Origin: JAFALK01 sp036500605
GTDB taxonomy: Bacteria > Pseudomonadota > Gammaproteobacteria > Burkholderiales > Burkholderiaceae_C
Assembly (NCBI GenBank): GCA_036500605.1
Contig: DASYBU010000029.1
Location: 1 to 64,000, forward strand
Direction: 5' to 3'
Length of the DNA: 64,000 bases
Below the pieces are notes generated by a model. It saw only the letters and a list, made by a program, of their open reading frames with translations. It did no database searches and had not been told where the DNA came from. Positions 1 through 6,566 of this stretch are shown piece after piece. Each line of letters begins with the position of its first letter. The stretch's first letter is position 1. The position numbers and the translations under genes were made by a program.

Positions 1-136
1 CGCGGACGCCCGGCCTCTCAAAAAACCTCGGTGCGCAGCCAGCATGTTCCGGCCCGTATCCGCCGACATAAGCGGGTTCGGAGGTGGATACGGGCCGGGA
101 CGTGCTGGCGGTATAGCGCGCAGGTCGTGGCAAAGA
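1..136. repeat. Direct repeat unit, occupied copy (split by a hairpin element)
   Basis: Bases 1-44 match bases 271-314 with two differences. After base 44 the match breaks, and it resumes at 123-135 (GGTCG-GGCA-AG) against 315-327. The 78 bases between (45-122) hold most of a hairpin element (38-109). The simplest reading is that this copy of the repeat received an insertion that the copy at 271 lacks; deletion from the other copy is the alternative. No coding potential was seen in 1-337; the short open frames here run through the hairpins. Confidence 0.6.
38..109 (+). repeat. Structured hairpin element, copy 1
   Basis: A 24-bp stem encloses a 24-nt loop. The 5' arm is 38-61, the loop 62-85 (starts GCCGACATAAGCGGG, ends TTCGGAGGT) and the 3' arm 86-109. 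All stem positions pair if read as plus-strand RNA, with two U-G wobbles (T45 with G102, T48 with G99); on the other strand these would be A-C mismatches. The loop is identical in copies 2 and 3. The stem sequence apart from the TGTTCC/GGGACG block differs from both, yet still pairs. The loop can form a small inner CCGA/TCGG helix. Function unknown. Confidence 0.8.
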
Positions 137-164
137 ATTCATCCTGCGACGATCGGGCGATTGA

Positions 165-238
165 AGCCGCAGCGTCCCTGCCCCTAACGACCTCCGAACC
201 CGCTTATGTCGGCCGTTAGGGGCAGGAACACTCCGGCT
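165..238 (-). repeat. Structured hairpin element, copy 2
   Basis: Read on the minus strand this has the same design as copy 1: a 25-bp stem, the identical 24-nt loop (190-213), and the TGTTCC/GGGACG block with its two U-G wobbles at the same places. The upper stem is TGCCCCTAACG instead of GGCCCGTATCC. One true mismatch occurs in the outer stem. It faces copy 1, 55 bases away, giving a convergent pair. The bases after the arm on the plus side (to about 262) are also shared with copy 3. Confidence 0.8.
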
Positions 239-270
239 TCTTCCACCAGTGGGTTCTTCGGCGACGTGTT

Positions 271-333
271 CGCGGACGCCTGGCCTCTCAACAAACCTCG
301 GTGCGCAGCCAGCAGGTCGCGGCAGAAGCACAG
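271..333. repeat. Direct repeat unit, uninterrupted copy
   Basis: This is the continuous version of the repeat at 1-44 plus 123-135. The segment GCCAGCA (308-314) runs straight into GGTCG (315). In the other copy these two blocks are 78 bases apart. The unit lies just downstream of hairpin copy 2 (165-238). Its 3' end approaches the end of the small membrane-protein gene on the minus strand (338). Confidence 0.6.
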
Positions 334-337
334 CGCT

Positions 338-592
338 TCACCGTTTTGCGCCGGCATCACCCCAGCGCCATCTTGGCGGCTCGCCTTTGAGCCAGCACAC
401 AGCCACGAGCAGGATCGTCAACACAGCCACGCTGATCATGAACTGCAGTTGCTGCGGCAAGCTGAAGGTCGCGGCGCCCACCAGGGCGAAATAGACGATC
501 AGCACCACCCAGCCTTGCCAGCGGCGCGGCAGACCCCAACCCCAGCCGTAGCGTTTGGCGGGGAACCAGTAATTGCTAACTTCTGAATTCAT
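338..592 (-). CDS. Small integral membrane protein, function unknown
   Basis: An 84-residue protein that opens with a hydrophilic aromatic stretch (WFPAKRYGWGWG, about residues 9-20) followed by two predicted membrane helices (about 27-47 and 50-68) and a basic tail. The start is ATG at 592 with GGAG upstream. It is last in a minus-strand set after kup (1203-3095) and the PH-like gene (620-1180), 27 bases downstream of the latter. I recall similar two-helix proteins with the WFPAKRYGWGWG motif as conserved hypotheticals in proteobacteria, but no function is known to me. Confidence 0.75.
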   Translation of the reverse strand: MNSEVSNYWFPAKRYGWGWGLPRRWQGWVVLIVYFALVGAATFSLPQQLQFMISVAVLTILLVAVCWLKGEPPRWRWGDAGAKR

Positions 593-619
593 TGCATAAC
601 TCCGTGTCTGATTGAGCCG

Positions 620-1180
620 TCAGCTTGCGGCGGCCTGCGCCTTGCGTACCATCTCGTAGACGCTGCGGGCTTGCGGCACGAGATCGAATCGCGGCCCCTG
701 GTAACGGCCCGCGCCCGGCCAGGATGACATGCCGCCAAACGCGCCAAAAGGATTCTGCGGCTGCGGACCGAAGGTGACGGTTCCCGCGCCATCTGAACGT
801 TCGGAAATCGAGAGTTCCGAGATCGTCTTCAGCGGGAGCGACTTGACCTTGCGAACCACGACGCCGGAGGCAATGATGATCCGCTGCGGTGTCACCGCAT
901 AGAACGTCTTCTGGCGCTGCAGGGACTCCACGAAGAAGCGCCCGATCACGATATACACGCCCACCAGCACGAACGGGACGCCGAACAGCACAAAGTGCAG
1001 CGGCGCGCCCGACTTGCGGGCGGAAACAAGCCAGAAGACGGCGAAGCCAGCCCAGAGCAGGCTGAACGGAATCTGGAAGGCGTCGGACCCGCGCAGCACG
1101 AGACCCTGTCGGGGCTGGCCGGACCACAGGACCTGTTCGCCGGCTTCGAGTTCGGAACGGATCGGATCGCTGATTTGCAT
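620..1180 (-). CDS. PH-domain-like membrane protein (bacterial PH family)
   Basis: 186 residues. Two adjacent hydrophobic helices at about 38-55 and 65-85 are followed by a stretch typical of bacterial PH folds (FYAVTPQRIIIASG, then VKSLPLKTISELSISER). The C-terminal part is glycine and proline rich (NPFGAFGGMSSWPGAG). A longer frame begins at 1279, but ATG 1178-1180 has GGCGAGGA just upstream and avoids overlapping kup, so it is preferred. It lies 22 bases after the kup stop and is probably co-transcribed with it. Family assignment is by motif resemblance only; partner and role unknown. Confidence 0.7.
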   Translation of the reverse strand: MQISDPIRSELEAGEQVLWSGQPRQGLVLRGSDAFQIPFSLLWAGFAVFWLVSARKSGAPLHFVLFGVPFVLVGVYIVIGRFFVESLQRQKTFYAVTPQRIIIASGVVVRKVKSLPLKTISELSISERSDGAGTVTFGPQPQNPFGAFGGMSSWPGAGRYQGPRFDLVPQARSVYEMVRKAQAAAS

Positions 1181-1202
1181 GATGTCCTCGCCTTCTATCG
1201 AT

Positions 1203-3095
1203 TCAGATCTGCACGCGCGTGCCCAATTCGACCACCGCGTTGTCGGGCAAGCGGAAGAACTCCGCCACGCCGCCGGCATTGCGGCTCATGGCTGAGAACA
1301 GGCGCTCGCGCCAATTGGCCATGCCCTCGCCCGGCGTGGGCACGACGGTTTCACGGCTCAGGAAATAGCTGGTCTCGAAGACCGGGATGCGCAGGCCCTT
1401 GGGTTCGCACAGCGTGAGCGCGTGCGGCACATCGGGCTCATCCATGAAGCCGTAGTGCAGGCTCACGCGCCAGAAGCCCGGCGCCAGTTGGCCCAGCTGC
1501 ACGCGCTGGTCTTCGGACACCCAGGGCCGGTCCTCGAACTTCACGGTCAGGATCACATTGGTCTCGTGCAGCACCTGGTTGTGCTTGAGGTTGTGCAGCA
1601 GGGCCTGCGGCACGGTGTCGGGGTTGGAGACCGCGTAGATGGCCGTGCGGGACGCCCGATGCGCGCCGCCGAGCGCCAGCGATTCGATAAAGGGCTCGAG
1701 CTCCAGACCATCGCGCTTGATGCTGTTCATCAGCAACTCGCGGCCGCGTGCCCAGGTGCTCATGACGACGAACAGCGACAGGCCCATCAACAGCGGGAAC
1801 CAGCCGCCATCGAAGAACTTGATCGCGCAGCCGGTCACCAGCAAGGCGTCGAGCGCCAGGAACATCAGCGTGGTCGGCACGGCGATCGTGCGCGAGATGC
1901 GCCAGCCATCGCGGATCACGAAGTAGGTCAGCACGGTCGTGATCATCATCGTCAGCGTGACCGCGATGCCGTACGCGCCGGCCAGTGCCGCCGAGCTGCC
2001 GAACAGCAGCACCGCCACCACCACACCGCCGAGCAGCGCCCAGTTCACAGCCGGCATGTAGATCTGGCCGGCCTCGCGCGCCGAGGTGTTGCGCACCGTC
2101 ATCCGCGGCAGGAAGCCCAACTGGATGGCCTGCTTGGTCATCGAGAAAGCACCCGAGATCACGGCCTGTGAGGCGATCACCGCCGCCAGCGTGGCGAGGA
2201 AGACCATCGGCAGCACCAGCGGCTGCGGGAACATGTTGAAGAAAGGGTTGTTGATCGATTCGGGCTGGCCGATCAGCAACGCGCCCTGCCCCATGTAGTT
2301 CAGGATCAGCGCGGGGAACACGAGGCCCAGCCAGGCCAGGCGGATCGGCTTGGCGCCGAAGTGACCCATGTCGGCATAAAGCGCCTCGGCGCCGGTCAGG
2401 GCCAGCACGATGGCGCCGACCGTGGCGAACAGATGCCAGCCGCGCTCGCTGATGAAGATCCAGGCGTGCACCGGGTTCAGCGCCGCGAGGATCTGCGGGT
2501 GCTGGGCGATCTGGTGCACGCCGACCAGCGCCAGCGCGGCAAACCACACGACGATCACCGGCCCGAAAATCTTGCCCATCGTGGCGGTACCGAAGCGCTG
2601 GATCAGGAACAGGCCCAGCAGGACGGCCAGCGAGATCGGTTCCACCCAGTGCGCGAGGTTCGGCGCCACCACCTCCAGGCCCTCAACTGCGCCCATGACC
2701 GAGATGGCGGGCGTGATCACGCTGTCACCGTAGAACAGGGTGGCGCCAAAGACACCCAGCAGCAAAAGCGCCTTGCGCAGCGCCGGCTTGCCGGCCACAG
2801 CATGCGTGGCCAGCGCCGTGAGCGCCAGGCCACCGCCCTCGCCGCGATTGTCGGCACGCAGGATCAGGACCACGTACTTGAGCGTGACGACCAGCATCAG
2901 CGCCCACAGGATCACCGAGATCGCCCCGATCAGGTTCTCGGGGTTCAGCGCCACGCCGGTGGCGGGCTTGAAGATCTCCTCCACCGTGTAAAGCGGGCTG
3001 GTGCCGATGTCGCCGTAGACGACTCCGATGGCGCCAAGAGTCAGCGCCGCCAGGCCATTGCGCTGAAGGTGGGAGTTACTGTGTTCTGCGGACAT
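1203..3095 (-). CDS. kup: Low-affinity potassium transport system protein Kup
   Basis: 630 residues, the usual length for Kup/HAK transporters, which import potassium with protons across the inner membrane. The N-terminal signature GAIGVVYGDIGTSPLYTV (about 17-34) is diagnostic. About twelve hydrophobic segments fill residues 15-430, and a cytoplasmic C-terminal domain follows (about 460-630). The second segment region includes DNRGEGG (about 82-88), another family hallmark. Two genes downstream on the same strand are probably in its operon. A KdpD/KdpE-like two-component system lies 575 bases away on the same strand but is separated by a plus-strand gene. Confidence 0.97.
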   Translation of the reverse strand: MSAEHSNSHLQRNGLAALTLGAIGVVYGDIGTSPLYTVEEIFKPATGVALNPENLIGAISVILWALMLVVTLKYVVLILRADNRGEGGGLALTALATHAVAGKPALRKALLLLGVFGATLFYGDSVITPAISVMGAVEGLEVVAPNLAHWVEPISLAVLLGLFLIQRFGTATMGKIFGPVIVVWFAALALVGVHQIAQHPQILAALNPVHAWIFISERGWHLFATVGAIVLALTGAEALYADMGHFGAKPIRLAWLGLVFPALILNYMGQGALLIGQPESINNPFFNMFPQPLVLPMVFLATLAAVIASQAVISGAFSMTKQAIQLGFLPRMTVRNTSAREAGQIYMPAVNWALLGGVVVAVLLFGSSAALAGAYGIAVTLTMMITTVLTYFVIRDGWRISRTIAVPTTLMFLALDALLVTGCAIKFFDGGWFPLLMGLSLFVVMSTWARGRELLMNSIKRDGLELEPFIESLALGGAHRASRTAIYAVSNPDTVPQALLHNLKHNQVLHETNVILTVKFEDRPWVSEDQRVQLGQLAPGFWRVSLHYGFMDEPDVPHALTLCEPKGLRIPVFETSYFLSRETVVPTPGEGMANWRERLFSAMSRNAGGVAEFFRLPDNAVVELGTRVQI

Positions 3096-3246
3096 GGACT
3101 TCTGGGGGGATGCGTCGATGCTGGATCGTCCCCGAAGCCGCGTCAGGAAGGCATAAGGAGGCGGATTGAAGCCACCTTTGGCCTCAACGCTGGTTTGCCA
3201 GACAACACTCCTATAAAGTAGCCTGCAGTTCAGCAGGGAAATTCAG

Positions 3247-3492
3247 ATGAACGCTATCGTGATTGAGCATGTGCCGGTGGCCGAGCTGCCGCAGGCTTGG
3301 CGCGACCGGCTCGGGCAGTCGGTCGACGCTCGCGTGACCGTGCGCATCGAGGCTGAGGCGCCCATGGCTCAAGACGAGGGCGAGGACGCCTTGTTCGGCA
3401 TGTGGCGCGATCGTGAGGACATGGGCGATGTGGCTGGTTATATCCGCCGCATCCGCGCCTCCCGTCTCGGCCGCGGCAGCCGCGAGGCATGA
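3247..3492 (+). CDS. Antitoxin-like small protein without an adjacent toxin
   Basis: 81 acidic residues ending in a basic tail. The C-terminal motif FGMWRDREDMGDVAGYIRRIR (split here as FGMWRDREDMGD and VAGYIRRIRASR, about 52-75) resembles the C-terminal toxin-binding segment of small antitoxins that usually precede a PIN-domain VapC. Here no toxin follows: the next 177 bases hold only a repeat, then the convergent response regulator. The start ATG has AGGGAAA upstream. It may be a relic of a toxin-antitoxin pair or a stand-alone regulator. It is divergent from kup with 151 bases between. Confidence 0.7.
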   Translation: MNAIVIEHVPVAELPQAWRDRLGQSVDARVTVRIEAEAPMAQDEGEDALFGMWRDREDMGDVAGYIRRIRASRLGRGSREA

Positions 3493-3504
3493 AACGAATA
3501 CGAA

Positions 3505-3609
3505 GTTTCCGGAACGCAGAGGACGCAGAGCAAGCGCAGAGGGCGCTGAGGAAATCGAGCCCTTCTCTGCGTCCTCTGCGTCTCTTTGCGCTCTCTGCGA
3601 TCCGGAAAC
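3505..3609. repeat. Inverted repeat built from CTCTGCG-type units
   Basis: Perfect 9-bp ends (GTTTCCGGA at 3505-3513, TCCGGAAAC at 3601-3609) enclose degenerate tandem CGCAGAG units on the left and CTCTGCG units on the right, so the whole can fold as a long imperfect hairpin. Related CTCTGCGTCCTCTGCG repeats occur between genes in many unrelated bacteria. It lies between two convergent genes and could also act as a terminator structure, though no clear T-run follows. Confidence 0.75.
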
Positions 3610-3669
3610 CGTGTTGAGTTTCACTTCAGCGCCATCGGCGAATTGCGTGTCGAGATTTTCCTGCCCTGA

Positions 3670-4347
3670 TTAAACCCAACGGTAGCCCACGCCGGGCTCG
3701 GTCAGCAGCCGGCGCGGCTCGGCCGGGTCGGCTTCAAGCTTGGCGCGCAGCTGGCCCATGTAGAGGCGCAGGTAATGGGTGTGCTCGCAGAACTCGGAGC
3801 CCCAGACGTCGGCCAGCAGGGTGCGGTGCGTGACCACCTGGCCGCTGGAGCGCACGAGGCGGGCCAGCAGCTTGAACTCGGTCGGGGTCAGGTGCACTTC
3901 CTCGCCTTCGAGGCAGACCTTGTGCGCGGCCAGATCGATCAGCAGGCCCTCGCATTCGTAGCGCGTGATCGCGGCGCTCAAATGCTGGCCGCGATGGCGC
4001 AAGGCCACGCGCATGCGGGCCAGCAGCTCGCTGACGCTGAAGGGCTTGACGAGGTAGTCGTCGGCGCCGGCATCGAGCAGACGCACCTTGAGCCCGTCCT
4101 GCTCGCGCGCCGAGATCACCAGCAGCGGGGTCTGTTTCTGGCGGCGCAGGGTGTCGAGCAGTTGCTCGCCCTCGCCGTCGGGCAGGCCGAGGTCGAGCAG
4201 CACGATGTCGATCTGCGCATGCGTCAAAAGCGCCAGACCTTCGGAGAGGCTGGCCGCCGTGTGGACTTCATAGCCTTCGACACGCAGCGCCTCGGCCAGC
4301 GTGGCGCGCAGCTCGCGCTCGTCTTCAACCAGCAATACGGTGATCAC
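3670..4347 (-). CDS. kdpE: OmpR-family response regulator, KdpE-like
   Basis: 225 residues: receiver domain (about 1-118) with acidic pocket EDE (8-10), phospho-acceptor Asp in LLDLGLPDG (about 52) and Lys in DDYLVKPFS; then a winged-helix DNA-binding domain (about 125-225) ending GVGYRWV. The start is GTG at 4347, overlapping the kinase stop by four bases (GTGA), so the pair is translationally coupled. The sequence is closest by eye to KdpE, which activates the kdpFABC potassium ATPase, but no kdpFABC genes occur here. The nearest potassium gene is kup. Confidence 0.85.
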   Translation of the reverse strand: MITVLLVEDERELRATLAEALRVEGYEVHTAASLSEGLALLTHAQIDIVLLDLGLPDGEGEQLLDTLRRQKQTPLLVISAREQDGLKVRLLDAGADDYLVKPFSVSELLARMRVALRHRGQHLSAAITRYECEGLLIDLAAHKVCLEGEEVHLTPTEFKLLARLVRSSGQVVTHRTLLADVWGSEFCEHTHYLRLYMGQLRAKLEADPAEPRRLLTEPGVGYRWV

Positions 4348-5867
4348 GCAGGGGTCTCCTCGATCGGAAAACGGAGTTCAATGGCCGCGCCGCCGTGGCT
4401 TCTGGCGCGGTAGCTGATCTCGCCGCCGTGGGCGCGGGCGATGGCGCGGCACGCGGCCAGACCGACGCCAGCGCCGCGTTTGAGCGCCGCGTCGGGGCGG
4501 GCGGCATTGCCTTGCTCGCCGCGCTGGAAGACTTCAAAAATGCGTTCGCGCTGGGCCGGTGTGACGCCGGGGCCGCGGTCGCGCACGGCGACCAGCACGT
4601 ACTCGTCGTCGCGCTTGGCCAGCACTTCCACGGCGCTGCTCTCGGCGTACTTGAGCGCGTTGTCGAGCAGGTTGTCGAGCAGTTGCGTGAGCAGTTGTGC
4701 GTCGCAGCGGATCAGTGGCAGATGCGGCTCGACGCGCGCCTTGACGAGCGCATGCGGGGCGCGTTGGCGCAGGCGGCGCAGCACCGCGCCGACGAGTTCC
4801 TCGACCGATTCCCAATCACGCTTCAGCACCACGCCTGGTGCGTCGAGGCGCGCCAGCTGCAAGGTGTTGTCGGTCATGCGGGCCAGCGCTGCGGTCTCCT
4901 CGACGATGGTGCGCGCCAGCCGCGCGCGTTGCCGAGCATCGAGCCGTTCGTCCTGCGATTCGAGGCTTGAGGCGGCGCTCATGATGGTGGCCAGCGGCGT
5001 GCGGAAATCATGCGAGATCGCGGCCAGCAAGGTGTTGCGCACGGCCTGCGCCTCGGCCTCCTCGCGCGCGCGGCGCACGGCGCTGGCGCTGACACCGCGT
5101 TCCAGCGCCGTGCCGAGCTGATCGCACAGCGCTTGCGCATGCGCGCGCTGCGGCAGATCGGGTTGCGGGTCGAGCGGGATCAGCGCCGCGCCGCGACCGC
5201 CTTGGCGACCACGCAGCGGCAGGTACCACGCACCCACTTCTTCATGGCGGCCGGTGCCGGGCCCGAAAGGATTGGCACGGCGCAGGCACAGCCACAGGCC
5301 CGTCCATTGGTCGGTGTCGGGGCTGCCGATCACATGCACGGCCGCTTCGTCGTTGGCGGGCGGCAACAGGTCGTGCAGCATGATCAGTTGCACCGGCCCC
5401 GCCGCGAGCGCTTGCAGGGCCTGCACCAGCGCTCCGGCCATTTCCTGCGGATCATCGGCGGCACGCAGATCCTCGTTGAAGGCGCGCAGCTGCTCGGCCT
5501 GGAAGGCATGGCGACGTGCCGATTCAGCCTGCGCGCGCAGCCGCGCCATCAGCCCGGCCGTGATCCAGGCCAGAGCCAGCGTCGTCGTCAGCAGCAATAC
5601 ATGCTCCTGCATGTGGACGCCCAGCTGGTAGCGCGGCGGCACAAAGCCCCAGCCGAAGGCCATCACGGCGACGAAGGTGACGACCAGGGCCACCGGCGTC
5701 GACAGCCACAGGCTGCTCAGCGTGCAGGCCAGCACCAGCAGCATGGCCAATGGGGTGAGCCCCACACGGCCGTCGAGCGTGAACATCAGGATGCCGGCGA
5801 CCACCCACACGGCGAGCGCGGGCCAGCGGGCGGGTGAGATCGACGGCGAAGGCGTTTGCAACAGCAT
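4344..5867 (-). CDS. KdpD-like sensor histidine kinase lacking the N-terminal KdpD/USP region
   Basis: 507 residues from ATG 5867; a GTG at 5876 would add three. There are four tight membrane helices (about 15-105, DUF4118-like), a linker or GAF-like region (about 130-250), a HisKA domain with AISHDFRTPLATI (phospho-His about 288), and an ATPase domain with DNLLDNALKY, RDRGPGV and GAGVGLAACRAI. Full KdpD is about 900 residues with a cytoplasmic KdpD domain and a USP domain before the helices; both are absent here. It is coupled to the response regulator by a 4-base overlap. Input signal is unknown, and the missing USP and KdpD modules suggest altered sensing. Confidence 0.85.
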   Translation of the reverse strand: MLLQTPSPSISPARWPALAVWVVAGILMFTLDGRVGLTPLAMLLVLACTLSSLWLSTPVALVVTFVAVMAFGWGFVPPRYQLGVHMQEHVLLLTTTLALAWITAGLMARLRAQAESARRHAFQAEQLRAFNEDLRAADDPQEMAGALVQALQALAAGPVQLIMLHDLLPPANDEAAVHVIGSPDTDQWTGLWLCLRRANPFGPGTGRHEEVGAWYLPLRGRQGGRGAALIPLDPQPDLPQRAHAQALCDQLGTALERGVSASAVRRAREEAEAQAVRNTLLAAISHDFRTPLATIMSAASSLESQDERLDARQRARLARTIVEETAALARMTDNTLQLARLDAPGVVLKRDWESVEELVGAVLRRLRQRAPHALVKARVEPHLPLIRCDAQLLTQLLDNLLDNALKYAESSAVEVLAKRDDEYVLVAVRDRGPGVTPAQRERIFEVFQRGEQGNAARPDAALKRGAGVGLAACRAIARAHGGEISYRARSHGGAAIELRFPIEETPA

Positions 5868-5925
5868 GGGCCGCACGATAACAAGCGCCGGATCAGGATG
5901 GCGTCAGGAAGACACCAGGAACACA

Positions 5926-6483
5926 TCAGGATCGGTTCAACAGCTCGATGATCTGGTGCGCCGAACCGGTTTCGCCGAGGCGCGGAAAGATGCGCTGCAT
6001 GCTGTTGTCATGCGCCATCGCGTTCATGTCGGTCATCGCGTCAATGGCCAGCGTCACGTTGTAGCCGAGCTCATGGGCATGGCGCGCGGTGGACTCCACA
6101 CCGATGCTGGTGGCCACGCCGGCCAGCACGATCTGCGTCACGCCCAGGCCTTGCAGATGCGCATGCAGATCGGTGCCGGTGAAGGCGCCCCAGGTTTTCT
6201 TGGTCACGCAGTGGTCGCTCGGCTGCTGGTTCAGCTGCGGGATCAGCTCGGCCCAGTTGGGCGGCAGATCACCCATCGCACGCGACTGTTCGGCGCGGCC
6301 CGGCGCACCGCCGGCCACATTGACCAGCACGACGGGCTGGCCGCGAGCGCGGAAGGCTTCGAGCAGAGCCACCGAATGCGCGATCACGCCCTCGACGGGA
6401 TGCGCGGTCGGGAAGGCGACGATGCCGTGTTGCAGGTCGATGATGACCAGGGCGGTCTTGGGATCGAGGGCGGTCAGCGCCAT
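5926..6483 (-). CDS. Isochorismatase-family hydrolase
   Basis: 185 residues with the family aspartate in LVIIDLQHG (about D16) and the lysine in TKKTWGAF (about K95). Where cysteine hydrolases have a nucleophilic Cys, this protein reads GVATSIGVESTARHA, with Gly. That resembles isochorismatases EntB and PhzD, which also lack the Cys, and a broad set of uncharacterised relatives. The substrate cannot be told. Start ATG has GGAGAAG upstream. It precedes the KdpD-like gene by about 58 bases on the same strand. Confidence 0.85.
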   Translation of the reverse strand: MALTALDPKTALVIIDLQHGIVAFPTAHPVEGVIAHSVALLEAFRARGQPVVLVNVAGGAPGRAEQSRAMGDLPPNWAELIPQLNQQPSDHCVTKKTWGAFTGTDLHAHLQGLGVTQIVLAGVATSIGVESTARHAHELGYNVTLAIDAMTDMNAMAHDNSMQRIFPRLGETGSAHQIIELLNRS

Positions 6484-6566
6484 GAACTTCTCCAGGTTGA
6501 AGCGCTCGAATCTAGCGCCTCAGGGTTGCGCGCTTGTTGCCGGCAGCAGGATCACCCTGACTCGCC

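Noticed and set aside
165..238. Integron attC site (CCCTAAC ... GTTAGGG resembles R''/R' boxes)
   Set aside because: Copies 2 and 3 fit loosely, but copy 1 of the same element has CGTATCC/GGATACG arms with no GTT box, the total length and loop do not fit attC, and no integrase or cassettes are present.
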